Source: Balaenoptera acutorostrata
Lineage: Eukaryota > Chordata > Mammalia > Artiodactyla > Balaenopteridae
Direction of reading: 5' to 3'
DNA length: 64,000 nt
Assembly (NCBI RefSeq): GCF_949987535.1
Contig: NC_080070.1
Span: 9,420,016-9,484,015 of the forward strand
Below are positions 1 to 11,605 of the stretch, piece after piece. Under the pieces are notes generated by a model. It was given only the letters and a program-made list of their open reading frames with translations, was not told the origin of the DNA and made no database searches. The number at the start of each line of letters is the position of its first letter. Within the stretch, counting starts at the first letter, position 1. A program made the position numbers and the translations under genes.

Positions 1-354
1 CACAAGACAACCACCGCAACAAAGAACTATCTGCCCCAAATGCCAAGTGTTTCTCTGTCCTATCTAAATGGATTATGTTAGTTAATATACTGAGACTGAG
101 GTCAACACCTCACCCTAAACGCTTTTTAGCCCAAATCTGTTATTGAAGCATTACCACAAGGGTAATGTTTGAGCATCTTAAAATCATGAGATGACCAAGG
201 GAACAAGGGTCCTTCCCAATCAAATAATCAAATCCTTGCTGTTGAGAGGCCCCTCCTCTCAGCTCAGTGGACAGCAGCTGGCCATTTTTATGAGAAAATT
301 TCAGCATTTTATATCCCAGAAGTTTTAGGGATCTGATCACCTAGGTAGAACGGC
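1..354. other. Unique sequence, nothing recognised
   Basis: This AT-rich stretch precedes the first SINE. No repeat family, exon-like ORF or RNA gene is recognisable in it. Confidence 0.5.
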
Positions 355-365
355 GTGCCCTTTTA

Positions 366-687
366 TTTTTTTAAATGAATTAATTGATTTATTTTTAGCT
401 TCATTGGGTCTCCGTTGCTGCGTGCAGGCTTTCTCTAGTTGCGGCCAGTGGGGGCTACTCTTCGTTGCATTGCGCAGGCTTCTCATTGCAGTGGCTTCTC
501 TTGTTGCGGAGCATGGGCTGTAGGTGCGCGGGCTTCAGTAGTTGTGGCACGCAGGGTCAGTAGTTGTGGTGCACAGGCTTAGTTGCTCCACGGCATGTGG
601 GAGCTTCCTGGACAAGGGCTTGAACCTGTGTCCCCTGCAATGGCAGGCAGATTCTTAACCACTGCGCCACCAGGGAAGTCCCAAGAA
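366..687 (-). mobile_element. CHR-type tRNA-derived SINE (cetacean)
   Basis: Read on the minus strand, the element starts with the GGGACTTCCCTGGTGGCGCAG head near position 682. It contains the tRNA-like part, then the CHR body, and ends in an A-rich tail that appears as T-rich sequence at 361-395. An 11-bp target duplication, GTGCCCTTTTA, is at 355-365 and 688-698. The body is diverged from the other copies, so it is not among the youngest. Small ORFs crossing it on the minus strand are not genes. Confidence 0.9.
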
Positions 688-698
688 GTGCCCTTTTA

Positions 699-983
699 AA
701 GAAAGGTTGCCAGGAAAGGAGCTTTTGGTGACATTTCTCCCCCACTCTTAGAGTCCATATTTATGCTTGGGTTTCGCTTACCTTGAGTCAACAGACAATA
801 CCTAGATAGGGTTTGAGGGTGTTTCTAGCCTAATATCCTAATAAAGAACCAGACTGAATTTCTATTTCCACCTTGTCAGTTACTCAAAGTTCCCTGACTG
901 CCCTTGACTGTTTTCCACACACCTGACATATGTAGGATGCGGGGAATATTTGACACCAACTAACCGTACATTAGTTTCGTGTT
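699..983. other. Unique sequence, nothing recognised
   Basis: This is non-repetitive sequence between the first SINE and the hAT element. No coding or regulatory signal could be supported. Confidence 0.4.
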
Positions 984-991
984 CTCTAGCT

Positions 992-1206
992 CAGGGGTCC
1001 CCAACCCCCGGGCCACGGACAGGTACTGGTCCGTGTCCTATTAGGAACCGCGCTACACAGCAGGAGGGGAGCGGCGAGCGAGTGAAGCTTCATCTACCGC
1101 TCCCCATCGCTCACATTACTGCCTGAATCATCTTCCCCACCCCGTCCGTGGAAAAACTGCATTCCATGAAACTGGTCCCTAGTGCCAAATAGGTTGGGGA
1201 CTGCTG
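992..1206. mobile_element. hAT-Charlie non-autonomous DNA transposon, MER1-like
   Basis: The terminal inverted repeats are CAGGGGTCCCCAAC at the left end and the complement of GTTGGGGACTGCTG at the right end, with two mismatches in 14. A perfect 8-bp target duplication, CTCTAGCT, flanks it at 984-991 and 1207-1214; 8 bp is the hAT hallmark. The internal sequence (glycine-tRNA-unrelated, GC-richer, with CGGGCCACGGAC and CGCTCCCCATCGCTC segments) matches my memory of the MER1 family. At 215 bp it is an internally deleted copy with no transposase. Confidence 0.9.
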
Positions 1207-1294
1207 CTCTAGCTTATTTGGCAAACACAGGACCCAGTTTACGTTTAAGTATACCCTATTTGTAAGAGTCTGATAATAACATGGACTTAGGATC

Positions 1295-1410
1295 TCTCTA
1301 TTAATTACAATCTGACCTTGAACAGGTCACTCAGTCTATCACTATATCAGCTTCTTCATCTGTCAAATGATGAGTTCTAAGATTCCCTCTAAATTCATAA
1401 TTCTATATAA
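1295..1410 (+). mobile_element. MIR fragment (ancient SINE)
   Basis: The order of segments resembles the MIR core on the plus strand: a GACCTTGAACAGGTCACT segment, then a TCTTCATCTGTCAAATGATG segment. The copy is diverged and partial. Confidence 0.6.
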
Positions 1411-2770
1411 TAAATTAGTATCTGCATTTATCAGATTTCCATCCCAAATCATGTTATCTAAAACATTTTTTATTCCCCTGCCCCATATATCATTACTAGA
1501 ATATAATATAACGTAATTTCTGGGAATGGGCAGTGAGGCTAAGCTTACAATGGCATGTGGCACCCTGGAGACTGCTGGCATAATTAAGTAATTTTTTACA
1601 GTGAGTGGAAATGACATACTTTAAAATTGACCACGTGTGTCAAGGCAAAAATATTCTGTCTCCATGCTTGCAGGGTATAAAATGTATTTACTATTTGACA
1701 TTGTTTCTTTCTCTTTAGAGCTCCAACATTTTGTATCAATTAATTTCTTCAAAGGCAATTTTGAAATATGATTCACCTAACAATCAAAATGGATGGACAT
1801 ATGACCTATAGAAGTCTCTTACTTAAAATATTTGAAGATGAAATGAAGAAAGCACTGATGGAGAGAGTTGATCAGAGAAGAAAATAAAAATGAGAGACTT
1901 GGAGCAAAGAAAGGAGAGAGAAATTGAAAGACAAATAAAACAAGACCAGAAGTAAAGTAAATACAAGAAAAAAAACTGATAAAGATGAGTTTGCAGCCTA
2001 TTTAAGACCACAGATGTTTGTTTTGTTGGACCTTAAGGATGACAGAGTTACTAGTTCTAAAAATAGTTTACTTGGTTTGATTTCTGCCTTCTTTGTAGAC
2101 ATAACCAAATAAAGCAGTCATGCCATGAGGCTACTATGCTTAACCAGCCCTCCTGGAATTCCTTCCAGAGAAATGTCTGTTGCCTCTGTTTCACTTTGTT
2201 GAAGTCATGTGGCTTATTTCAGTTTAGGATGTTGATTTGTCAGTAGAACTGAAAATAATAGTGTTATTGAAGTTCCTATTAATTGACTAAATGTTAGCGC
2301 ACAATAGGTCCAGGATATCTTACGAGCAGAGATACATCTGCTAACTCTGCTTCCTCTCCTGTAACAATAATGAATTCAGAATTTATTGGAAGGATAACTT
2401 GCTTTGTGAGAAAAAAAAAATCTTTGTTTTTAAAGATTCCCTTGAAGATTTGTTTCACATAAAAACAGACACTATCAGTATGATGTAAGAGCAAGAGCAA
2501 AGCTTTCCTGGGGTATGTTAGCAACGTGGTCAATGCATATATTACTTGCAGGGAAGTAAATTTGTCTTAATTTTGAAGTTTTCAGTATTGTCTACATATG
2601 ATGCTTAGTATGTTCAAGGACGTTAAAAACAGGCATCTGAAAATTAAAATGGAAGACATGCAAAACCATTATTTTTTAAAATACAAATTCTGACACTATT
2701 AATAATCATTCAGAAATGGGAGACTCTGGGTAAATGGGTTACCAGATGACTAAAGTTCAAAAACATATGG
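1411..2770. other. Unique AT-rich sequence
   Basis: No repeat family or gene is recognised. A purine-rich patch near 1850-1970 is simple composition bias rather than an ordered repeat. Confidence 0.4.
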
Positions 2771-2980
2771 TGGTGCTGTCCATTGAAGTACCTTAGGCAT
2801 GAGAAGAGTTTAATATAAATTTAAGATAATGAAAAATTAAATGAAATTTAAAAATCAGACCCTTGTCACACTAGTCAAATTTCTAGCTCTCAATTGCCAC
2901 AAGTGGCTATTGGCAATTATACTGGATAAAGCAGATATAGAACGTTTCTACCCCTGCAGAGATTCTATTGGACAGCTCTG
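2771..2980. mobile_element. hAT-type non-autonomous DNA transposon
   Basis: The two ends are inverted copies of each other: TGGTGCTGTCCATTGAA at the left, and the complement of TTCTATTGGACAGCTCTG at the right. The internal GCCACAAGTGGCTATTGGC segment is typical of the small mammalian hAT-Charlie elements that begin CAGTGCTGTCCAATAGAA. No target duplication survives. The exact subfamily (MER3/MER5-like) is not certain. Confidence 0.7.
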
Positions 2981-5180
2981 ATTTAGAGTGTAGAAAAATC
3001 TTTCTCAATAGAACTCTTTCTAAATAAGTTTGCAATGTTCTGCCCTTCTAATAGAATAAGATTAATAGATATTTCCTGATTTATGTTCATCTATTTTGAT
3101 ACAATGCTTCAGAGGTAGTAAATTGCACAGATGTAGGAATAAGTCGATACCAACTTGAATGGTTTCTCTAGAACTTGCATTCAAGAAGAATTATTTAATA
3201 TCAATTAGAGTCTGTGTTGTTGTTTCACAATGAAAAAGAAAAAGATTTGCCTTACTTGCTTTCAAAGAGAATACAACATAGCTACTTTTCTTCAAAATTA
3301 AATATGTAATAAAAAGCAAATCTTCCTCAAAATGATTAATTCACTCTTCAGCAAAGCTCATCCTTCTCCCTGTTTCTTGTTGTCACTTTGTTGAGACAAG
3401 AATTTCAACTCAAATATTACTTTTTTCATCACCTTCCAGGTGGGTCACACGTATATCTTGTATTTTTTCCACTCACGTTCACTGGATTGCCTGCTGATTG
3501 GATACGAGAGGCCATCTCTTTCATGCTTGTAAGACTTGGTGGAAAGAGTATTTTGGGGATGGGTTACTTTAAAACCTATGAACTTCTCAACTTCAGAATA
3601 AATCTGCCAATAGGATACCAGAGTATATATCATCCTATTAGTTCTACTTCAGAAACAATTCTATATATATGCAATATTTTAAAATCATACTTAATGATAT
3701 CATTTGTATCCAAATGACTACAGGATTGAAATTAAAGGTATTAAACTCTAAATAGCACCCCTGTCTATAGGTTAAATCATTAAAATAATTTTAAAGATGG
3801 GAAGGAAGTTTCTTGACATCATACATCACAGTCTGCTTCTTCCACAATTTAAAGGATGATATTCCAAATATTTGACAACCAGTACAGCATGGGCACTGGC
3901 CCAGCATGACAAACATGAGAGTAGGGTGGTGGCAGTACTGTGACCGTTAAGTGCTACCTGCAGCTTCAAATAGGCCAGGCGCTTTGAGGAGACCTCCACG
4001 GATGGCTAAGCGGCAAGGAGCATCTGGGGGACTAGGGTTAGTGGCTTCACCAAACATTGAGAAAAATATTTAAGTAATGAATAGAGATCTCCCGAAGCAT
4101 ACCAGCTATCAGTGCTGTACAACTGTCTAGCTAAAGAATAACTCTGTTGCCATCAGATAAGCCCCTGGCCTTATTTATTTTTTCCTCTAAAGAACAAAAT
4201 GGTGATAAAATGGCTTAGGAAAAAAAAGTCCTTGTTTAATCTACATTTTTTTTTCCCCCAGAGCCTTGACTCCATATTATTCAGGTAAATGATACTAAGT
4301 AGAACCTAAGCAATTTTTTGTGCATATCCTTTTTGGATTTTGCACTGCCCTCGGATTCCTTTGATAAGGCCAGTATAATTTTAGGTATGCTTCCTAATTT
4401 TCCTTAGAGGATATTGTGATCCTTATCATTGGCTGGCTTGCAAGCATATGTTCAGTGTGCAGTATTTGATGGATTGTATCTTAGTTTTGCATTGTGCTAC
4501 AGGAATACCCCCCATGGACTGCAGACTCTGTGGGTGTTCATTTATGGTGGTCTACCTGCATGCAGAGCTAACTAACGAGATTTCGAGATAAACAAAGACT
4601 GATATTTTATAGTTTCTTTTCTATAGGAACACATAGCTATTGCAATCAAAGATGCCTTAAAAAGGTAAAAATATGTAAATACACCTTTGACCTCTTATTC
4701 TTTAAAACCTTCCTTTGAATGCCTGGCACAATATATTTTTACTGCCGAGAGAGGTGACTTTTTCATTGTCAGATGGAATTTTTATAAACATATAGGTACT
4801 ATGTCTTTATGTACCATTGGGCTTCCTGAAAGCAGACTCTCAGAAAACTGAAGTGTTATCTAGTTGTTGCAAACGTACTTTAAAAAAAAAAAAAAAGAGA
4901 TTAGTTTGGTCAGACATGTAAAGTGCTTGGAAATCATTAATCTAGTCCTCACAAGAAAAAAACTGAACAAACAAAAAATCAGTAATGCTTCTTAGCTTAA
5001 TCAGAGAATTGAGGTCACCAGGCAAAGCAGAGAGAGGCAAATGTAGAGAATCACAACATACTGGGAATAGAAATCACTGCTGGAGCCAGCAACCAGTAGG
5101 AGAACATAAAGAGTAATTGACTAATTACTGGAGACAGAGTGTGGACTAGCTTCAGAGACAAAAATCCTTGGGGGCCCAGC
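2981..5180. other. Unique sequence without recognised genes
   Basis: About 2.2 kb of AT-rich DNA. It holds a short A-run near 4881-4896. A 109-codon ORF at 3388-3717 has no recognisable domain and no splice or codon signature, so I do not call it a gene. Confidence 0.4.
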
Positions 5181-5634
5181 CTTGGGAGGAGGCACCCACA
5201 CTTTCATGAGATTTACCTCTGGGAGGACCACCAGGCTTTCAGAATAAAGGTGGGATAAAATCCTTGCGCTTCCAGCAGGGGAAAAGGAAAAGTAAAAATT
5301 TTGAAAAACAACCAGAACATTATGTACTCCTTAAAATAGGCCTAGCCTAGACTTACTTGGCCCTAACAGACTGGGGTTTGACTAGAGCCAAACCAGTCTT
5401 GGCGAAGAGAAATGCCCAAGTCCAGCCTCCTCTGGTCTTCCACATGGTGGAAGAGAAATTACCATTTTCAGCCACCTCTGGTCTTCCTGTATCACATAAG
5501 GGGGAAAACGTACTTGTGAAGGTCACATACCAGGTGCTCAAGCTCACTAAAAGACTGAGACCTAACACTGGACTACAGAATGTTTGCTCTCCACTTAGAC
5601 CTAACTACACATCAACAGAACCACTGTATAATCA
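5180..5634 (+). repeat. Possible older repeat or 5' part of the adjacent L1
   Basis: This segment is richer in GC than its surroundings and lies directly upstream of recognisable L1 ORF2 sequence. It contains an open frame of 121 codons (5357-5722) that runs into the L1 part. It gives the impression of the 5' region of a mammalian L1, such as an L1M-type 5' UTR, but I could not confirm that from the sequence alone. The frame has no recognisable domain. Confidence 0.35.
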
Positions 5635-7960
5635 TGGGAATACAACAGAAAGATCTGCCCATCTCAGATTAAACAACATGCTACGAATAACCAATGGGTC
5701 AAAGAAAAAAATCAAAAGGTAAATAAAAATAAACTTGAGACAAATGAAAATGAAAATATATCAAAACTTATGGGATACAGCAAAAGAAGTTCTAAGAAGA
5801 AAATCCATTGCAATAAATGACTACATTAAGTAAAAAGAAAGAGCTGAAAGGAACATCCTAACTTTATACTTCAAGGGACTAGAAAAAGAAAAATAATCTA
5901 AGCCTAAAGTAGCGGGAGGAAGGAAATAACAAGCATTAGAGTGAAATAAATGAGATAGAGCATAAAAAGACAATTTAAAAGATCAATGAAATTGAGAGCT
6001 GTTTTTTTGAAAAGATAAAATAGAGAAACCTTTAGCTGGACTTACGAAAAAACAACAACAGCAAAAAAAGACAAAATTATAATTATAAGTGAAAGAGGAG
6101 ACCTTACAGCTGATATCAGACAAATGCAAAGGAACATAAAAGACTACTATGAACAATTACATGCCAACAAATTGAATAACCCAGAAAAAATGGACAAATT
6201 TCTAGAAACATACAACCTATCATGAAGAAAATGAAAATCTGAACAGACCAATTACTAATGAGGAGAATGAATCATTAATCAAAGACCTCGCAACGAAGAA
6301 AAGCCCAGGACCATATGGATTCACAGGTGAGTACTACCAAACACTGAAAAAAAGAATTAATACCAATCCTCTCAAAATCTCCAAAATCTCCCAAAAAACT
6401 GAAGAGAATGGAACATTTCAGACTCCTTTCATGAGACGAATATAACCCTAATACCAAAACCAGACCAAGATATTACAAGAAATGAAAATTACTGACCAAT
6501 ACCTCTCATGAACATAAATGCAAATATCCTCAACAAAATATTAGCAAATACAATCCAGCAGTGTATAAAAAGAATTATACACCATGGCTAGGGGGACTTT
6601 ATTCCAGTTATGCAGGTTTGGTTCAATACTCAAAAATCAATTAATGTAATCTATCACATCAATGGGCGAAAAAATAAAAATCTTTTATTTATTTATTTAT
6701 TTTTAATTGAAGTATAGTTGATTTACAATGTTGTGCCAGTCTCTGCTGTACAGTAAAGTGACTCAGTTATACACATATATACCTTCTTTTTTTAATATTC
6801 TTTTCCATTATGGTTTATCCCAGGAGACTGGATCTAGTTCCCTGTGCTATATGGTAGGATCTTGCTGTTTATCCATTCTAAATGTCATAGTTGGCATCAT
6901 GTAATCATGTCAATAGATAAAGAAAAGACTGAAAAGCCAACGCACTTTTATGATAAAAATTCTTAGCAAACATGGCATAGATGGCACCTTCCTCAACTTC
7001 ATAAAGAATGTCTACAAAAACCTACAGCTAATAGCATACTAAATGTCAAGAAACTAAATGCTTTCCCCTTAAGATAGATAGCAAGCCAAGGACGTTAACT
7101 GTCACCACTCCTATTCAACATTATAAATTGAATGGAACAACTAGCTAATGCAATAAGATAAGGAAATTAAAGTTATACATATTGGGAAGGAAAAATGGAA
7201 ACTGTCTTTGTATGTAGATGACATGATTGTTCATGTAGAGAATTCCAAAGAATCAACAACAACAACAACAAACTCCTGGAACAAAAAATGATTACAGTAG
7301 GTTGAAGAATTCAAGGTTAATATACGAAAGTTAATTGCTTCCCTATATACCAGCAATGAACAATTAGAATTTGAAATTAAAAACACAAAACAATTTACAT
7401 TAGCACATGAAAAATAAGGTACTCAGGTAGAAGCCTAGCAAGATACATACAAGATTTATATGAGAGAAATTACAAAATGTTGATGAAATAAATCAAAGAT
7501 GAAGCAAATAAATTCAGAGATATTCCATTCTCATGGGTAGAAAGACTCAGTCCTGTTAGGGTCTTCTTTCTTCTCAGTTTGATCTACAGGTTAAACACAA
7601 TCCCAACCAAAATCCCAGTAAATTATTGTGTGGATACTGTTACACTGATTCTAAAGTTTATATGGAAAAACAAAAGACCTAGAATGACCAACAGAATATT
7701 TCTGAAAAAGTTAGAGGACTCACAGTACCTGATTTCAGGACATTATAAAGTTACAGTAATCAAAACAGTGTGGTATTGGTGAACAAGCAAATAGACAAAG
7801 AGACCAATGAACAGAATAGACAGCCCAGAAATAGACTCGCAAATACAGTCAATTGTTCTCTGACAAAGGAGTAAAAACACATGAATGAGAAAAGGATAGT
7901 CTTTTCAAGAAATGGTGTTGGAATAAGTGGAGATCCATGCAAATCTAGATACTAAAAATG
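5635..7960 (+). mobile_element. Decayed L1 retrotransposon, ORF2 region, 3' end missing
   Basis: The segment follows L1 ORF2 in order: the endonuclease/RT linker near 5690-5820, the CCAGGACCATATGGATTCAC segment near 6306 that encodes the conserved SPGPDGF-like block, the RT segments at 6470-7250 and the C-terminal part. A surviving frame at 7579-7782 reads like the L1 segment with the motif ILKFIWKNKRPR followed by a VIKTVWYW end. Many stops and frameshifts break the rest. The copy stops near 7960, before the usual 3' UTR and poly(A). It is interrupted by another L1 fragment at 6683-6895. Confidence 0.9.
6683..6895 (-). mobile_element. L1 3' UTR fragment nested in the older L1
   Basis: On the minus strand this is the cetartiodactyl L1 3' end, including the parts complementary to TTGAAGTATAGTTGATTTAC and AGTTCCCTGTGCTATATGG, with a T-rich start that is the A-tail in reverse. 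It interrupts the plus-strand host L1, whose sequence resumes at about 6896 (ATCATGTAATCATG). No clear target duplication is visible. Confidence 0.85.
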
Positions 7961-8649
7961 AAATTATTGTTTATACACTACTCCAACTACTTTCATAGAA
8001 AAAGTATTTTCTTTATTCCTTACAAACAGTAGCTCTCCTCCTCAGCTCTCTGGGGGATCTGAGTTTTAATTTCATCACTTGTTGTTTTTTTTTTACATTA
8101 ACACTTACTTTTCTAATTTTCTAATTATTTTCTTAAAGTATCTAATATATCCCTAAACTCAAAATATTATTTTCAGCTTCATAAAACCAGGGTATAAATA
8201 TTGAAACTTCATGTTTACCGATGTCTTTATTCCGGCATTCTTTAATATAGTAACACTACTTTGTAATTTAAAAATGTATTTCATTGCTCAGAATTTTGTT
8301 TGATATTAATAAAAACAGTACCATCAGCAACATCATCATTTGATGGATGAGAAAACAACAGGTGAGAGAGTAGAGGTGACTAGTCAAAGGTCATAATGGT
8401 AGAATGGGAACTAAATCTATGATTTCCAACACATTTTTCTTTTCTAAGGACCCTGGAGCCTAGGTTAGCTTAGTAATAATTTATACCTTAACCATTTCCA
8501 ATAAAAAGAACTCACATGCAATAAGAAAATTAAAAGAGGAAAACTCAAAAATACATATAGAGAATATGAGGAAACAATTCTAATGGATTACAGAAATTGG
8601 ACCGAATAAATTAGTTCTGTTTGCAGAATTTTTTTGGCAAACAATGCCC
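7961..8649. other. Unique AT-rich sequence
   Basis: Nothing is recognised between the truncated L1 and the small L1 stub. Confidence 0.4.
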
Positions 8650-8665
8650 AAAAAAAGACAACTAA

Positions 8666-8796
8666 GCCTGGATGGGAGGGGAGTCTGGGGGAGAATGGAC
8701 ACATGTATATGTATGGCTGAGTCGCTTTGCTGTGCAGCTGAAACTATCACAACATTGTTAATCAACTATACTCCAATATAAAATAAAAAGTTAAAA
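8666..8796 (+). mobile_element. Severely 5'-truncated L1 3' end (131 bp)
   Basis: The segment contains the L1 3' terminal part (GTATGGCTGAGTCGCTTTGC, then a CACAACATTGTTAATCAACT segment) and ends in an A-rich tail. A perfect 16-bp target duplication, AAAAAAAGACAACTAA, is at 8650-8665 and 8797-8812. The duplication and tail show that it is a complete, if tiny, target-primed insertion. Confidence 0.9.
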
Positions 8797-8910
8797 AAAA
8801 AAAGACAACTAACTCAAAGCACTGGCATAAAAAATATATCAAATTGTAAAAGAAAACAGACTTAATTCCAAGTATAAATTTCTGAAGGCGCTTACTATAT
8901 TTGGAAGCAA

Positions 8911-9145
8911 TTTATTAGCATTAATTAAACACTATTAAGTCCCTAAAATGTCAAGCACAATGCTACCTTCTTTCATATTATGTAACTCTTTCAATGATAT
9001 CATGAAGTAGGTCTCTGTTTTATAGCTAAAAAGTCTGAGGTTCACAGATGTTAAATGATTTGCTCAAGATCACATGAGTAAACAACAAGACCAGAATTAA
9101 AACTCACTTTCCTGATTTCAAGTCCAGAGCTCTTTTACTGTATAG
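8911..9145 (-). mobile_element. MIR
   Basis: Reading on the plus strand gives the reverse of the MIR consensus: a TTATGTAACTCTTTCAATGA segment, TTTTATAGCTAAAAAGTCTGAGG, and TTGCTCAAGATCACATGAGTA in the expected order. The copy is old and diverged. Confidence 0.8.
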
Positions 9146-9300
9146 TAGAGCTCAATGGAAGGAACATTGGTGAGTATGATGGACAGTGTGTTTCATAGCA
9201 GTTTTACACCATAGTGACTGGTTAAATGTAGGGTAAACAAAGGACTACATTTTGATGTTATGGTAGGAAGAGCATCAAGGTGATTAATATTCATATTAAT

Positions 9301-9535
9301 AGTCATAACAGCCATCACTTCCTAGAGTAGCTGTCATATGACTTACACTGCGTTAGGTGATTTAGAGCTTCTATCTCATTTCCCCACCACGACTTTACAA
9401 TAAAAGCATGATGATCCCATTTTACAAAGGAGAAAACTGATGCTTAGAGTTAACTAGGTGACTTGTCCAAGGTCAGACAGCTCAACGTTTGAACTGAGGT
9501 TTGTTCCTTGAGGGTCCACACTCTTCTGGATATAT
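9301..9535 (-). mobile_element. MIR
   Basis: The order is the same as the preceding MIR, with a clear CCCATTTTACAAAGGAGAAA block followed by GACTTGTCCAAGGTCAGACA. Two MIRs lie in the same orientation within 650 bp. Confidence 0.85.
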
Positions 9536-9540
9536 TTTAA

Positions 9541-10667
9541 TTCTTTCTTAACCACAGTCAAAATGGTTGTTTTCATCCTTTCAATTTTCCCTCCTGACAA
9601 TAGGTTAAAATTGCACATGCAATTAAACATTTCTTCAGTTTGCTAATTGTGTGCCCCATTGCATATTCTGGCTGAAAGCACCTACAATTAGCCAGTGCTG
9701 ATTAGAAGCTTATGCAATTTCCTAAAGGATAACTCTTACTAAGCATAAAAGGAGGCCAGCTTTTAAGACGTTGGCCTTTACTGGTATATGTTTTGAAGAT
9801 TTTTATGTAGGGAAAATGTCAATTCAAATACAACATGAAGGTGCATTTTCTAAATGCATCTTAAATGCTTGCAACTGTGACAGGCCTTGATGTAAATGTT
9901 TATCATATGAAAGCATAAACTCTGACAGAAAAGTATTTCTACAAGACAACAGGGAGTGTAGGAGACTAGATAAGACTACTGAGATGACAGTAACTAGAGA
10001 TGAAAAACACGAATGTGCCCGTTGTCTGAAGGAACCTGAAAAACACATTCCTTCTTTTCTGGTTACGATGTCACCTCTGACCAGTTTTAAGGCATTTTAA
10101 AGTCGGTGATTCTGTGCATCCTGAGATGTCTCAGCAGATTAGTAATGGGCTTCAGGACCTTAAACTTCTAGGTCACTGGTTTGAATCCAACCCAAGTCAT
10201 TACCATTTAAAGGTCATCCATTGTTAAAGTAGTCACTGAAAATTGATTTGCCCATTTAATACATCTCTGAATACTGTTGGATTTACACATTAAATCCTTG
10301 TACTCATGCCAAGGTGACCACTGCCTGATACACGGATTTGAGATGAGCCTGAGTGAAAAACGTGGAAGGGGTAACTTGAGGGCGTAGATAGTAGGGGTAG
10401 AATTCACTGAAGTGACTAACATTCTAACATTTGGGAAAAAATACTGGGTATGTACAGAGTGTCCTCTCCTATCTTCTGGTTGAAAAGAAAAAATACACGC
10501 TTTTCTCAGTGAACGAATCGCTTAGAGAAAAGAAACAAACACAAATTACTACTTTTATCTTTATCATTATTTCTCAGTATTTTCTTAAAGAAGCTGAATA
10601 CCCAATGGAAATATTAAGAAAGTTGAGATACTTGCTTTGTTAAAGTGGTTATCAACTGCATGTAATT
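9541..10667. other. Unique sequence; candidate conserved element at 9560-9790
   Basis: No repeats are recognised. The part at 9590-9760 is rich in short motifs bound by developmental factors (repeated GCAATT/AATTGC and TGCTAATTG words) and looks like a conserved non-coding element rather than decayed repeat. That is an impression that needs an alignment to support it. Confidence 0.25.
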
Positions 10668-10677
10668 AAGAAGTTAT

Positions 10678-10990
10678 GGGCTTCCCTGGTGGCGCAGTGG
10701 TTGAGAATCTGCCTGCCAATGCAGGGGACACGGGTTCGAGCCCTGGTCTGGGAAGATCCCACATGCCGCGGAGCAACTAGGCCCGTGAGCCACAACTACT
10801 GAGCCTGTGCGTCTGGAGCTTGTGCCCGGCAACAAGAGAGGCAGCGACAGTGAAAGGCCTGCACATCACGATGAAGAGTGGCCCCCGCTTGTCGCAACTA
10901 GAAAAATCCCTGGCACAGAAATGAAGACCCAATACTGCCATAAATAAATAAATAAATACATAAATAATTTAAAAAAAAAAAAAAAAAAAA
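10678..10990 (+). mobile_element. CHR-type tRNA-derived SINE (cetacean)
   Basis: This is a full-length copy. The tRNA-like head holds an intact Pol III A box (TGGCGCAGTGG, 10690-10700) and B box (GGTTCGAGCC, 10733-10742). The CHR body follows, then a TAAATAAATAAATA tail and a long A-run ending at 10990. The target duplication AAGAAGTTAT is at 10668-10677 and 10991-11000. The perfect duplication and long homopolymer tail suggest a fairly recent insertion. Confidence 0.95.
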
Positions 10991-11000
10991 AAGAAGTTAT

Positions 11001-11605
11001 ACATGTACATAGGGATATGCATCACATATCATGTAGGTATTAATTTGGAGTAAGATTCCAAGACAAATTAAAATTAGGAATGAGTGCATTGTGCATTTTC
11101 CCAAATCATAGCAGAATCACAAGATGGCGAATTTGTGAGGAATCATTCATTTAGGAATTGTTCCTGTGACAGTTTTCAAGATTATTTGAAAAATTTTTCT
11201 ACAAGTTTTTAATCAGGAGGACAAATGCAATGTACTATTTGCTTCACAAACTAAATTTCATTTTCTCCTTTATACCCAAAATAAACTGGCTCAGAGATTA
11301 GAAAAAGAAAAAAGAAGGCCTTTAAAAAAGTCAGTCATGATGCATTTCCCTTTCCTTGATAATACATGGGAGCATAAGAAAACGTTAACTTGTTCCATAA
11401 AACTGCTTTTAACACAATTTTTGGCAAATGCTGCAATCACTTTCTCCCGGTTAAGAGCAGATTCTTTCTTCAAGAAGCATCAAGAAACTTGCAAATGAGG
11501 ATATTAAAAAGCCTGGAAACTTTTTAGTGATACAAAATATTTATTTCAATCTCTGGTAATTTTAGTTTCCAGACTCTAGAGCAACCAAAACCTATTAATA
11601 ACCAT
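11001..11605. other. Unique sequence, nothing recognised
   Basis: This is AT-rich DNA between a SINE and an L1 3' end. No feature could be supported. Confidence 0.4.

Noticed and set aside
10690..10742. tRNA gene suggested by A and B boxes
   Set aside because: The boxes belong to the tRNA-derived head of a SINE; there is no intact cloverleaf or acceptor stem.
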